Assembly (NCBI GenBank): GCA_910587395.1
Contig: CAJULJ010000004.1
Location: forward strand, 34,122-98,121
Reading direction: 5' to 3'
Source of the DNA: an uncultured Oscillospiraceae bacterium
Lineage (GTDB): Bacteria > Bacillota > Clostridia > Oscillospirales > Oscillospiraceae
Length of the DNA: 64,000 nt
The translations under genes were made by a program, and so were the position numbers. Below are positions 1-7,972 of this stretch, piece after piece; within the stretch, counting starts at the first letter, position 1; each line of letters opens with the position of its first letter. The notes under the pieces were generated by a model. That model was not told the DNA's origin, searched no databases, and saw only the letters and a program-made list of their open reading frames with translations.

Positions 1-1
1 C

Positions 2-823
2 AAATGCACGCCCAAGGATCTGGAAAATTATGAGAAAATTTATCCCAACTACCGCAAGATGCATGAGATCGTCAGCATCTCCATGGACGAGCTGTTTGCA
101 GGCATGGACCGGGCGGGCATCGACATGGCCTTCTGCGCCTCCCAGGACACCGAGTCCATCGGCGGGACCAGGAAGGTCACCGGCGAGTTCGTGGCCGAGC
201 TGTGCAAGAAGTATCCCCGCTACCAGGGCCTGTGCGGCGTCGATCCCCTCAAGGGCATGGAGTCCGTGCGGGAGCTGGAGCACTGCATCAAAGACCTGGG
301 ACTCAAGGGCGCCATCTTTTTCCCCTTTGAGTACCGCATCACCGCCGCCGACCGGCGGATGTACCCCTTCTACGCCAAGTGCGTGGAGCTGGACGTACCC
401 TGCTGCCTCCACAGCAGCATGAGCTTTGCCGACGGCATCAGCATGTATTCCGGCCATCCCAAAAATCTGGATCAGGTAGCCTGCGACTTCCCCGAGCTGA
501 AGATCGTGGCCATGAATCCCGGCTTCCCCTGGGTCAGCGAGCTGGTTGGCGTGGCCTGGCGCCACCCCAACTTCTATATCGCCACCTCCGCTGTCCGCGC
601 CAAGTATTTCGGTGTGCCCAACTCCGGCTACGACGTGCTGCTGCACTACGCCAACAGCATTCTGGCCAACAAGATGATCTACGCCTCCAGCTGGCCCATC
701 ATTCCCTTCGAGCGCAACATTCAGGAGATGCGGGAGCTGCCCTTGAAGCCCGAGGTGCTGGAGAAGTGGCTGGGGGGCAACGCCGCCCGTCTGTTCAAGC
801 TGGATGAGCCCGCCAAGGCGTGA
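2..823 (+). CDS. Amidohydrolase-family (ACMSD-like) TIM-barrel protein, 5' end outside window
   Basis: The reading frame is open from the first bases of the window, so the N-terminus, which would carry the usual HxH metal motif, is missing. The visible 273 residues look like the C-terminal two thirds of an amidohydrolase-2 barrel (ACMSD/OMPDC type hydrolases and decarboxylases). One conserved His is kept in the strand ending CCLHSS. The His expected in the next strand (IVxxHxGxPW) is Asn (codon 515-517), and the Asp expected in the last strand (GSDYP) is Ser (codon 689-691, ASSWP). The fold assignment is good, but normal binuclear or mononuclear metal chemistry is doubtful. It lies 25 bp upstream of a class III CoA-transferase and is probably in one operon with it. 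Its substrate cannot be read from the sequence. Confidence 0.8.
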   Translation, partial: KCTPKDLENYEKIYPNYRKMHEIVSISMDELFAGMDRAGIDMAFCASQDTESIGGTRKVTGEFVAELCKKYPRYQGLCGVDPLKGMESVRELEHCIKDLGLKGAIFFPFEYRITAADRRMYPFYAKCVELDVPCCLHSSMSFADGISMYSGHPKNLDQVACDFPELKIVAMNPGFPWVSELVGVAWRHPNFYIATSAVRAKYFGVPNSGYDVLLHYANSILANKMIYASSWPIIPFERNIQEMRELPLKPEVLEKWLGGNAARLFKLDEPAKA

Positions 824-848
824 GTGATGAGAAAGGAAGCTGCGTAAT

Positions 849-2015
849 ATGAGCAAAATTTTGGAGGGCGTCCGGGTACTGGATCTGGGCCGCATCATCT
901 CCGCCCCCTACACGGCCATGATGCTGGCCGATATGGGCGCCGAGGTCATCAAGGTGGAGCGGGCTGGCGTGGGCGACGATATGCGTACGCTGGACGAGTT
1001 CGATTTTCCCGCCGTCAACCGTAACAAGAAGAGCGTCACCATCCAATTCCGCTCCGAGGAGGGCAAGGCCCTGCTCCGGGGGCTCATTGAGAAGAGCGAC
1101 GTGCTGCTGGAGAATTTCCGCCCCGGCACCATGGAAAAGATGGGGTTCAGCTATGAGGAGATTCAGAAGATCAACCCCAGAATGATTGTCTGCTCCATCT
1201 CCGGCTTTGGACAGACCGGCCCGTACAGCAAGCGGGCGGCCTTTGACTCCATCATTCAGGCGGTCAGCGGCATTATGAGCGTCACCGGCACCGCCGATTC
1301 CGGCCCCTGCCGCATTGGTTCCCCTCTGCTGGACCACGCCAGCGGCCTGTTTGCCCTGTCCGGTATCCTGCTGGCCCTCTACGACCGGGAAAAGACGGGG
1401 AAGGGCCAGTATATCGACATCGGTATGCTGGACTGCGCCGTACCCATGCTGTTCACCCACATCCCCCATTATTCCGCCCTGGGCGTCATCGCCGGGCCGG
1501 AGGACACCAATGCCCCCACCTCCGTCCCCGCCCAGACCTATAAGGCCCAGGATGGGTATATCTATATCAACGGGGGAACGCCCAGCTTGTTCAAGTATAT
1601 CCGTGAGATCATCGGCAGCGAGGAGCTGATGCAGGAGAAGTATATCAGCCAGGAGTACCGCAAGGAGCACCATGTGGAGGTCAACGCCATCGTGGCCGAC
1701 TGGGTAGCACAGCATACGGTGGATGAGGTCATGGACCTGATGACCGCCGGGGGCGTGCCCGCTGGAATCGTGTCCACCATCGACCGCGTACTGCGCGACC
1801 CCCATGTGCTGGAGCGCAGGGATATTGTGGACATCGAGGTGGAGGGCCGCGGCCTGGTCAAATTCGGCGGAAACCCCATCAAGATGAGCGAACACCCGGT
1901 GGAGGAGTTCCGTCCCGCGCACAAGCTGGGCCAGGACAACGAGGACATTTACTGCGGCCTGCTGGGGCTCTCCAAGGAAAAGCTGGAGCAGCTGAAGGCC
2001 AACAAGGACATTTAA
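849..2015 (+). CDS. CaiB/BaiF (class III) CoA-transferase
   Basis: This 388-residue protein has the normal length for family III CoA-transferases, which move CoA between carboxylic acids through an aspartyl-CoA intermediate. The N-terminal Rossmann signature (RVLDLGRIISAPYTAMML) is present, as are the NRNKKSV segment and the SGFGQTGPY motif. The likely catalytic Asp is D162 in the SPLLDHASG stretch, followed by the TGKGQYIDIGM motif. The start is the ATG with a purine-rich AGGAAG site upstream. It sits between an amidohydrolase-like gene and a PLP C-S lyase-like gene on the same strand with short gaps. That suggests activation and breakdown of an organic acid, but the acid itself is unknown. 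Confidence 0.9.
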   Translation: MSKILEGVRVLDLGRIISAPYTAMMLADMGAEVIKVERAGVGDDMRTLDEFDFPAVNRNKKSVTIQFRSEEGKALLRGLIEKSDVLLENFRPGTMEKMGFSYEEIQKINPRMIVCSISGFGQTGPYSKRAAFDSIIQAVSGIMSVTGTADSGPCRIGSPLLDHASGLFALSGILLALYDREKTGKGQYIDIGMLDCAVPMLFTHIPHYSALGVIAGPEDTNAPTSVPAQTYKAQDGYIYINGGTPSLFKYIREIIGSEELMQEKYISQEYRKEHHVEVNAIVADWVAQHTVDEVMDLMTAGGVPAGIVSTIDRVLRDPHVLERRDIVDIEVEGRGLVKFGGNPIKMSEHPVEEFRPAHKLGQDNEDIYCGLLGLSKEKLEQLKANKDI

Positions 2016-2057
2016 GACGGTGGGAGCCCCGTCCGCACCGCCGCGAGGAGAGACAGT

Positions 2058-3218
2058 ATGGATCAGTTTGATGTGCTTTATGAGCGAATGGGCACCGGGA
2101 GCATCCGCTGGGACCGGGCCAAGGCCAAATTTGGGACGGACAAGGAGCTGCTGCCCCTGTGGATCGCCGACACCGATTTTCGGGCGCCGGAGGAGGTGGT
2201 GGAAGCCCTTCGGCGCCGGGCGGATCACGGCATCTTCGGCTACACCTTTGCCATGCCGGAATATCTGGAGAGCGTGGCCCGGTGGTACCGGCGCCGCCAT
2301 GGGCTTGAGGCCAGGGCCGAGTGGATCGCCCCCACCTACGGGGTGGTGACCGCCCTCTACTTCACCATCCGGGAGCTTACGCGGCCCGGGGATAAGGTCA
2401 TGATCATGACGCCGGCCTATGAGCCCTTTTTCGCCATCATCTCCAACCTGGACCGCCAGATCGCGGAGCTTGAGCTGAGCTATCACGACAACACCTACAC
2501 CATTGATTTCAACGCGATGGAGCGGATGTTCCGGGAGGGAGTCAGGCTTCTGCTGTTCTGCAACCCCCACAATCCGGTGGGCCGGGTCTGGAAGCGGGAG
2601 GAGCTGGAGCAGGTAGCCCGGCTGTGCGCCAGGTACGGCGTATATCTGGCCTCTGATGAGATTCACGGCGATGTGGCGCTGTTCGGGAACCGGTATATCT
2701 CCATGGCCTCCTTTGAGCAGGTGCGGGAGCTGGTGGCGGTGTATACCTCCGCCGGGAAGGGGTTCAGCATGACGGGGCTGCACACCTCCAATATGATCAT
2801 CCCTGATCCCAAGCTCCGCGACCGCATCGCTGAGACGCTGCGCGGCGCCTGGATCATGAGCCCCAACCTCTTTGGGCTGGAGGCCACCAGGGTGGCCTAC
2901 GAGCAGTGCGAATACTGGCTGGATGAGGAGATCGCCTATCTGGAGGGCAATTCCCGCTTTGTGACGGATTTCCTGGCCAAAGAGCTGCCGGAGGTCACCG
3001 CCGCGGAGCATGAGGCGACCTATCTGATGTGGCTGGACTTCCACAGGCTGGGCCTGTCCGACGAGGAGCTGGTACGCCGCATGACGGAGGTGTGCCGCCT
3101 GGGGCTGGGAGTGGGAAGCCACTACGGGGCGCAGTTCGGCCAGTTCCTGCGTCTGAACATCGGCTGCCCCAGGCAGCTTCTGGAGAAAGCCATGAAAGCT
3201 TTGTGCGCCATTCGATGA
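2058..3218 (+). CDS. MalY/PatB-family PLP-dependent aminotransferase / C-S lyase
   Basis: This is a fold-type I PLP enzyme of 386 residues, the usual length for MalY/PatB cystathionine beta-lyase-like proteins. The family opening (PLWIADTDF), the GYT substrate loop, the CNPHNPVGR Asn motif and the SDEIHGD motif are visible. The Schiff-base lysine is K234 in SAGKGFSMTGL. A GAGGAGAG ribosome site precedes the ATG. Members cleave C-S bonds of cysteine conjugates or act as aminotransferases, and sequence alone does not decide between these. It is the last gene of the operon, because an intrinsic terminator follows directly. Confidence 0.88.
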   Translation: MDQFDVLYERMGTGSIRWDRAKAKFGTDKELLPLWIADTDFRAPEEVVEALRRRADHGIFGYTFAMPEYLESVARWYRRRHGLEARAEWIAPTYGVVTALYFTIRELTRPGDKVMIMTPAYEPFFAIISNLDRQIAELELSYHDNTYTIDFNAMERMFREGVRLLLFCNPHNPVGRVWKREELEQVARLCARYGVYLASDEIHGDVALFGNRYISMASFEQVRELVAVYTSAGKGFSMTGLHTSNMIIPDPKLRDRIAETLRGAWIMSPNLFGLEATRVAYEQCEYWLDEEIAYLEGNSRFVTDFLAKELPEVTAAEHEATYLMWLDFHRLGLSDEELVRRMTEVCRLGLGVGSHYGAQFGQFLRLNIGCPRQLLEKAMKALCAIR

Positions 3219-3223
3219 GTAAG

Positions 3224-3263
3224 AAAACCACCTCCGCCCGCATTGCGGGCAGGGGTGGTTTTT
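3224..3263 (+). terminator. Intrinsic terminator after the CoA-transferase operon
   Basis: A GC-rich hairpin pairs AAAACCACC with GGTGGTTTT and has an inner CGCCCGC/GCGGGC stem. A T run follows, six bases after the stop codon of the MalY-like gene. Confidence 0.85.
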
Positions 3264-3334
3264 CAATTCCGCCGGGGTACTCCGCGCGGAAGGGAGCAAC
3301 TCCGGCATGGCTCAGGGCCTCGTATTGACATGGG

Positions 3335-3343
3335 TGGTATAAT
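3335..3343 (+). promoter_or_regulatory. Extended -10 promoter for mnmA
   Basis: TG-N-TATAAT lies about 28 bp upstream of the mnmA ATG. No good -35 box is found at 17 bp, so this reads as an extended -10 promoter. Confidence 0.5.
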
Positions 3344-3370
3344 GCGGATAGAAGAAAAGGGGGCGGGGAC

Positions 3371-4465
3371 ATGGAGAAAAACGGGAAGCGGGTCCTGGTG
3401 GCCATGAGCGGCGGGGTGGACTCCAGCGTGGCGGCGTGGCTGCTGAAGGAGCAGGGGTATGAGTGCGTCGGCGTCACCATGAAGCTGTTCGGCAATGAGG
3501 CGGTGGGGCTGGACAAGGGCCATCCCTGCTGCACTTTGGACGATGTGGAGGACGCCCGGGAGGTGGCCGGCCGAATGGGCATCCCCCACTATGTGTTCAA
3601 TTTCTCGAATGACTTTGAGGAGAAGGTCATCCGCCGCTTTATCGACGCCTATGAGCGGGGGGAGACTCCCAATCCCTGCATCGCCTGCAACCGCTTTTTG
3701 AAATTCGGCCGGCTCCACCGCCGGGCGCGGGAGCTGAGCTGTGACTATATCGCCACCGGGCACTATGCGCAAATTCTGGGCGACGGAGCGGGGGGCTTTC
3801 GCATGACCAAGGCTGCGGACCTGAGTCGGGACCAGAGCTATGTGCTGTATCCCATTCCCCGGGAGCAGCTGGCGTGGACCCTGTTTCCACTGGGTGGGCT
3901 GACGAAAACAGAGGTGAGGGAAATCGCCCGGCGGGAGGGCTTTGTCAACGCCCGGAAGCACGACAGCCAGGACATCTGCTTTGTCCCAGACGGGGACTAC
4001 TTGGCTTTTATGGAGCGCCACACGGGGAAAACCTACCCCGAGGGGGACATCATTGACCAGAGCGGCAAGGTGGTGGGACGCCATCGGGGCGCGGCGGGGC
4101 TCACCATCGGCCAGCGGCGGGGGGTGGGGGTGTCCTCGTCCGGGCGCATCTACGTGTGCTCCAAGTGCATGGCGGACAACACCGTTACCGTGGGGCCGGA
4201 GGAGGCGCTTTACTCCACCGGCTGCATTGCAAAGGATTGGAATTGGCTGACCGCCCCGCCCACCGAGGCGTTTGGCGCGCTGGCCAAAACCCGATATCGC
4301 CAGACGGAGCAGCCGGTGACGGTGGTCCCGGAGGGAGACCGGGTGCGGCTGGAATTTGTCCGGCCGCAGCGGGCGGTGACGCCGGGACAGGCGGCGGTGG
4401 TGTACCATGAAAGCGGCGCCGTGCTGGGCGGCGGCACCATTGCGGAAGCGGTGAAAGGACCTTGA
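3371..4465 (+). CDS. mnmA: tRNA-specific 2-thiouridylase MnmA
   Basis: MnmA adenylates and thiolates U34 of tRNA-Lys, tRNA-Glu and tRNA-Gln in the cytoplasm, using sulfur from a cysteine desulfurase. The protein has 364 residues, typical of the family. The PP-loop SGGVDSS lies at residues 13-19. The two catalytic cysteines are C103 in NPCIACN and C203 in QDICFVPDGDY. The central tRNA-binding segment with TIGQRRGVG and the C-terminal beta-barrel are intact. A GGGGGCGGGG-like site precedes the ATG. It is a single-gene unit with its own promoter. The convergent region downstream holds a truncated gene fragment. Confidence 0.96.
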   Translation: MEKNGKRVLVAMSGGVDSSVAAWLLKEQGYECVGVTMKLFGNEAVGLDKGHPCCTLDDVEDAREVAGRMGIPHYVFNFSNDFEEKVIRRFIDAYERGETPNPCIACNRFLKFGRLHRRARELSCDYIATGHYAQILGDGAGGFRMTKAADLSRDQSYVLYPIPREQLAWTLFPLGGLTKTEVREIARREGFVNARKHDSQDICFVPDGDYLAFMERHTGKTYPEGDIIDQSGKVVGRHRGAAGLTIGQRRGVGVSSSGRIYVCSKCMADNTVTVGPEEALYSTGCIAKDWNWLTAPPTEAFGALAKTRYRQTEQPVTVVPEGDRVRLEFVRPQRAVTPGQAAVVYHESGAVLGGGTIAEAVKGP

Positions 4466-4590
4466 TTCGGCAGAAAGAGAGGGTCAGGTTTCGGATTTCC
4501 GGCGCGGTAGGACACGCGCTCATCATCCAGGAACAGCCCGCCGCCCAACAGCCCGTTTTTGCATAAGCTTGCGGCATATGCTTTTTCCAT
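4466..4590 (-). pseudogene. Truncated 5' fragment of a small gene downstream of the HTH gene
   Basis: A strong GAGGGAGGGA ribosome site precedes an ATG at 4590, reading leftward directly after the HTH gene. About 31 residues look natural (LCKNGLLGGGLFLDDERVSYR), resembling the start of small PH-like proteins often found beside such HTH regulators. After RAGN the frame turns Pro-rich and runs antisense into the 3' end of mnmA until a stop at 4210. The likely reading is a gene whose 3' part was deleted at the mnmA junction. The family match is from memory and needs a search. Confidence 0.4.
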
Positions 4591-4603
4591 GGTGATCCCT
4601 CCC

Positions 4604-4813
4604 TCAAAAATAGAATAATTCCTCGAATTTCTGATCCAGCGCCACGCACAGGATCAGGGCCAGCTTGGCGGTTGGGTTGAACTGCCTCGTTTCGATGGAG
4701 CTGATGGTGTTGCGGGATACGCCCACCAGCTGGGCCAGCTGGGCCTCCAGCTCCACAAAGTCCCGATTGTTGTTTTCTTCCCGGCTTTTCGCCAGAATTT
4801 CATCTTTATCCAT
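4604..4813 (-). CDS. Small XRE-family helix-turn-helix regulator
   Basis: This is a 69-residue DNA-binding protein that is essentially only an HTH domain (AQLVGVSRNTISSIETRQFNPTAKLAL). The compact form is typical of the YozG-like Cro/C1 family. The start at 4813 is chosen because GGGAGG lies 8 bases upstream; an open frame with in-frame Met codons continues to 4888 but without a ribosome site. The HTH core normally begins with a LxxLR element, and here the N-terminal helix reads FVELEAQLAQLV, slightly unusual. A perfect 12-bp palindrome 27 bp upstream could be its own operator. Its downstream partner gene is truncated. Confidence 0.75.
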   Translation of the reverse strand: MDKDEILAKSREENNNRDFVELEAQLAQLVGVSRNTISSIETRQFNPTAKLALILCVALDQKFEELFYF

Positions 4814-4839
4814 GGCGTGAACCTCCCAAATCATAATAC

Positions 4840-4851
4840 CAAGTTTACTTG
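4840..4851. promoter_or_regulatory. Palindrome, possible operator of the small HTH regulator
   Basis: CAAGTTTACTTG is a perfect 12-bp dyad. It is 27 bp upstream of the HTH start codon, in a stretch more AT-rich than its surroundings. The operator role is inferred from position. Confidence 0.35.
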
Positions 4852-5185
4852 TCAGCAGATTCGCCAAGAAAACTTTGCAAGTATGCACAACGCATCAACC
4901 AAGCCGCACGACTTACAGATCCAAGCACGGCCCGCCTCCGCACCGGGAGCAGACGGTCCGGCACGGAGGCGCAGGCCAATCGGCCCACCCCTGCCCAACG
5001 ACGAGACACCGGCGGCAGCGCAAATGGAGGCGCCAGCGTCGAAAGCCGCACGCGCCGGAAGGATATGAGCCCAGGTGCGTATAGGGCTCTCCCGTAAAAG
5101 GGGTACATAGGGGCGGCGCCCCTATGCGCGCTCTTTGGGTACTTTCTCTCGCGCGAGAGAAAGTACCCACCGGAGGGTGGAACCC
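4852..5185. repeat. Gene-free spacer with palindromic repeat
   Basis: No convincing gene is present; the short ORFs here have no ribosome sites. The spacer holds the 17-bp dyad TAGGGGC-GGC-GCCCCTA at about 5108-5124. It also holds a long near-perfect palindrome at 5136-5168 (GGGTACTTTCTCTCG and its complement). The latter has the same layout as the dispersed CTTTTTGG-hairpin repeats seen at 24.78, 29.37, 36.5 and 43.2 kb. Confidence 0.6.
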
Positions 5186-5806
5186 TCAAGAAAGGGCGTC
5201 CAGGTAGGCCCCTACATCGAAGGGGTCCAACCGGCTGTCCTTTCGAAGATAGAGGGGGTGATGGGGATGCCCTGCCTTGGTCCGCTTCCCGGCGGAAAAC
5301 CACCGGGCATTTCGCTTTTCGCCCACACAGATCATGTCGCGGACACATTGCGGGAGGTAATCTCTTTTCTCAATGACCGCCCCCCAGGCCGCCCATACCG
5401 CCGGGCTCCCGGCCTTGTCCAAGGACAGGGCGTAGTCAAACGCCCGCATATTTTCCGCGTGGAGCGCTGCGTTGCAGGATCTCTCCATGTCCTCAGGCCG
5501 AGTAGCCCGCTGGGCATAGACATTGAACATGATAAAGCTGTCGTAGCCGTTGTGAAGCGCCACACGCTCCACTGATTTGAGCGTGTTGTCCAGGTCGCCG
5601 GGAGCGGCGGTGGAGGGGTTCACTCCCACACAGATGAGAGGCTTCTTCCCCCGCGTCCCCAGGATGTAACGGTACTCTCCGTAGCGATTGGGCACGTAGA
5701 GCCATTTTGCAATATCATAGTCGGGAGAGGGAGCCAGGGCCGCCGCCAGGGCGTCGTCAAACCGGATCAGCTCCAACAGAGCGGTATCACCGTTTGGAAT
5801 GTGCAT
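5186..5806 (-). CDS. DUF1643 domain protein
   Basis: This 206-residue protein matches the DUF1643 family as I know it: the RYILGTRGKKPLICVGVNPSTA opening, then DNTLKSVERVA, a FNVYAQRAT segment and a WGAVIEK segment. Members are small cytoplasmic proteins of unknown function, sometimes found in phage or mobile regions. Here the gene stands alone between a repeat-rich spacer and a divergent FUSC-type gene. Its base composition is like that of the neighbours, so there is no sign of recent transfer. The ATG at 5806 has a GAGGTGA site 6 bases upstream. Confidence 0.85.
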   Translation of the reverse strand: MHIPNGDTALLELIRFDDALAAALAPSPDYDIAKWLYVPNRYGEYRYILGTRGKKPLICVGVNPSTAAPGDLDNTLKSVERVALHNGYDSFIMFNVYAQRATRPEDMERSCNAALHAENMRAFDYALSLDKAGSPAVWAAWGAVIEKRDYLPQCVRDMICVGEKRNARWFSAGKRTKAGHPHHPLYLRKDSRLDPFDVGAYLDALS

Positions 5807-5877
5807 AAAATCACCTCATTGGACATTTTATCACAAGAAATGCTGGAAAGGAAGTCCGACATAAGGACAAAACACCG

Positions 5878-5906
5878 TTGCGGCGGCTGGTACGATATGG
5901 TATCAT
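5878..5906 (+). promoter_or_regulatory. Promoter of the FUSC-type gene
   Basis: TTGCGG, 17 bp, TATCAT, ending 30 bp before the chosen start codon. Confidence 0.5.
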
Positions 5907-5935
5907 AGTCAAAACGCAACATGCGGAGGTATATG

Positions 5936-6505
5936 ATGGAACAGCGCGATGCCCGGTCCATGACCCCGGAACACCGTCACCGCATCGGAATGCGCATCAT
6001 CAAGACGGTGGTCGCGGTGTTTTTGTGCGGTCTGCTGGCCTTTTTGCGGGACAAATCCGCCCTTTACTCCATGTTCGCCGCCCTTTTCTGTATTCAGAAA
6101 TCGACGGGCAAGACCATTGAATCATCCATTAACCGTGTGCTGGGCACCCTGGTTGGCGGCGTGGTAGGGGTGCTGACGGTATATGCCATGGACACTCTGA
6201 ATATCCTACACATCGATCTGCTGCGGTATCTGCTGCTGTCCCTGCTGCTGATCCCCATCATTGAATTTGCCCTGTTCATCAAAAAGCCGGACATTGCGGG
6301 GATGGCCTGTATGGTGGTCATGTGCCTGGTGGTGGACCCGGGCGACAAGCCCGCCGTCTACTCCATTGAACGACTGTTTGAAACATCGGTGGGGGTGGTG
6401 CTGGCCTGTGGAATTGATGTGCTGCTGCCCCATCAGCCGGTTCCGCAGCCTGCGGAAGAAAGCGCCCCCCAGGAAAGCGGAGAGGCTAAGGAGGAGAAAC
6501 GGTGA
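5936..6505 (+). CDS. FUSC / aromatic acid exporter-like membrane protein
   Basis: This is an integral membrane protein of 189 residues with about four to five hydrophobic helices. It includes the family feature QKSTGKTIESSINRVLGTLVG after the second helix, as in FUSC/ArAE_1 proteins that export aromatic or other organic acids. It lacks the long cytoplasmic C-terminal domain of larger members and ends in a short acidic Pro/Glu tail. The second of two adjacent ATGs (5936) is chosen because GGAGG at 5925-5929 then has a 6-base spacer. The stop codon overlaps the GTG start of sfsA, so the two are translationally coupled. Confidence 0.8.
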   Translation: MEQRDARSMTPEHRHRIGMRIIKTVVAVFLCGLLAFLRDKSALYSMFAALFCIQKSTGKTIESSINRVLGTLVGGVVGVLTVYAMDTLNILHIDLLRYLLLSLLLIPIIEFALFIKKPDIAGMACMVVMCLVVDPGDKPAVYSIERLFETSVGVVLACGIDVLLPHQPVPQPAEESAPQESGEAKEEKR

Positions 6506-7215
6506 TCTATCGGGACATTCACGCCGCCCGGTTCATCGCCCGGCCCAACCGGTTCATCGCCCGGGTGGAGGTGGACGGCAAGGAGGAGACCGTCCACGTG
6601 AAGAATACCGGGCGGTGTAAAGAGCTTTTGCTTCCCGGCTGTACCGTCTATCTGGAGGGGAGCGACAACCCTCAGCGCAAAACGAGGTTCGATCTGGTGG
6701 CGGTGGAGAAGGTCCGGCCCGGCCGCCCGCCCCTGCTAATCAACATGGACTCCCAGGCTCCCAACAGGGTGTTTGGGGAGTGGATGAAGGCTGGAAAGGG
6801 GGTGGAGCTGGGTCTGCCACAGCCCGCTTTGCTGCGTCCGGAGACAACCTGGGGGAATTCTCGTTTTGATTTCTACTGGGAGGAATCAGGAGCGGGCTGG
6901 AAAGGGTTTATAGAGGTGAAGGGATGCACTCTGGAGGAGGACGGTTTGGCTCTGTTCCCCGACGCCCCCACCGAGCGGGGCGTGAAGCATCTGCGGGAGC
7001 TCATCGCCTGCCGTGAGGCGGGGTACGAGGCGGCGGTGTGCGTGGTCCTCCAGATGGAGGGCATGACCGCCTTTTCCCCCAACGACCGCACCCATCCGGA
7101 ATTTGGCGCGGCCCTGCGGGAGGCCCGTCAGGCCGGGGTGAAGGTGCTGGCGGTGGAATGCGCCGTTACGACCGGCAGCCTGACCATGACAAGACCCGTT
7201 CCGGTGCGGCTGTAA
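6502..7215 (+). CDS. sfsA: SfsA family DNA/RNA nuclease
   Basis: The 237-residue protein matches SfsA throughout. It has an N-terminal OB-like part (RFIARPNRFIARVEVDGKEETVHVKNTGR) and a PD-(D/E)XK-like nuclease part (FDFYWEESGAGWKGFIEVKGCTLEEDG). The FPDAPTERGVKHLRELI signature is also present. SfsA was first named for sugar fermentation stimulation and later described as a nuclease. The start is GTG at 6502, overlapping the previous stop codon and preceded by AAGGAGGAG. An SprT-like gene follows after 11 bp. Confidence 0.93.
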   Translation: MIYRDIHAARFIARPNRFIARVEVDGKEETVHVKNTGRCKELLLPGCTVYLEGSDNPQRKTRFDLVAVEKVRPGRPPLLINMDSQAPNRVFGEWMKAGKGVELGLPQPALLRPETTWGNSRFDFYWEESGAGWKGFIEVKGCTLEEDGLALFPDAPTERGVKHLRELIACREAGYEAAVCVVLQMEGMTAFSPNDRTHPEFGAALREARQAGVKVLAVECAVTTGSLTMTRPVPVRL

Positions 7216-7226
7216 AGGAGAGGCCC

Positions 7227-7751
7227 ATGACGCAAAAATACATAGACGGTCTGATGGCGCTGGTTATTGCCCAGGCCAGGACCATCAAAATACCGGTTTC
7301 CCAGGAAATTGCGCCCCATGTCCGGCTCAACCGCCGGGCCCGGACCCGGTTCGGCTGCTGCATCCGCAGGGAGGGGCGCTATACCATCGAGCTGTCCGCT
7401 CAGCTGGCGGAGCAGGGGAGCGAGGACGCCATCCTCCAGGTGCTGGCCCATGAGGTGCTCCACACCTGCTATGGCTGCTCCAACCACGGTGCGCGCTGGA
7501 AGGGCTATGCCCAGCGGATGAACAGCATCTACGGCTACCGCATCCGCCGCACGGACAATTATGAGGAGCTGGGTATCGAGGACCACCGGCCTGTGCGCTA
7601 TTATGTGGTGTGCGCCAAATGTGGGCGGCGCATCCCCCGGATGAAGCGCTCCCCACTGGTGGACCATCCGGAGCGTTACCGCTGTACCTGCGGCGGCGCT
7701 CTTCGGGTGGAGGACGCGGAAAGCGGTCAGGAAGAAATCGGAAAAATGTGA
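7227..7751 (+). CDS. SprT-like zinc metalloprotease domain protein
   Basis: The protein has 174 residues. The SprT-type zinc protease motif HEVLH is followed by the downstream His in NHGARWKGYA. A C-terminal zinc ribbon has C..C (CAKCGRR) and CTCGG pairs. SprT/SPRTN proteins can act on DNA-protein crosslinks, but the bacterial role is not settled. The start at 7227 follows AAAGGAG. The open frame reaches back into sfsA, but those upstream Met codons lack ribosome sites. It is the last gene of the FUSC-sfsA-sprT-like unit; a hairpin lies at its stop codon. Confidence 0.85.
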   Translation: MTQKYIDGLMALVIAQARTIKIPVSQEIAPHVRLNRRARTRFGCCIRREGRYTIELSAQLAEQGSEDAILQVLAHEVLHTCYGCSNHGARWKGYAQRMNSIYGYRIRRTDNYEELGIEDHRPVRYYVVCAKCGRRIPRMKRSPLVDHPERYRCTCGGALRVEDAESGQEEIGKM

Positions 7752-7779
7752 AAACGGGAGGCGTTTGCCCCCCGTTTTC
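7750..7779 (+). terminator. Hairpin at the end of the SprT-like gene
   Basis: GAAAACGGG pairs with CCCGTTTTC. The stem starts inside the stop codon and carries the T run in its 3' arm. Confidence 0.6.
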
Positions 7780-7834
7780 ATATGTTCTGACTGAAAAACG
7801 GAGGAAAAACCCTGTATTTTTGTTCAGAAAACCT

Positions 7835-7863
7835 TTGACTTGAAGCGGAAAGCAGGATATACT
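7835..7863 (+). promoter_or_regulatory. Promoter of glgP
   Basis: TTGACT, 17 bp, TATACT, about 110 bp before the glgP start codon. Confidence 0.7.
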
Positions 7864-7907
7864 TTCCGTGAAGGCTGAAAAAGCCAAATAATACCAGTTT
7901 CTTTGCT

Positions 7908-7921
7908 TGGAAACGTTTTCA
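7908..7921 (+). promoter_or_regulatory. cre-like site in the glgP leader
   Basis: TGGAAACGTTTTCA fits the CcpA consensus TGNAANCGNWWNCA at every fixed position. It lies about 40 bp downstream of the predicted transcription start, a typical roadblock position. Control by a CcpA-type regulator is inferred; no ccpA gene is in the window. Confidence 0.6.
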
Positions 7922-7972
7922 GACCCGCCGCCGACCGGGCGGTGCCACCGGATTTGAAAGGAGATTCATATA

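Noticed and set aside
795..3308. 837-codon open frame on the minus strand opposite the CoA-transferase and MalY-like genes
   Set aside because: It is a shadow of high-GC coding DNA: the plus-strand genes have clear families, while this product is low-complexity (His, Gly, Gln rich) and has no motif.
4817..5097. Several overlapping short ORFs between the HTH gene and DUF1643
   Set aside because: Arg/Pro-rich products without ribosome sites, in overlapping frames; typical of GC-rich non-coding DNA.
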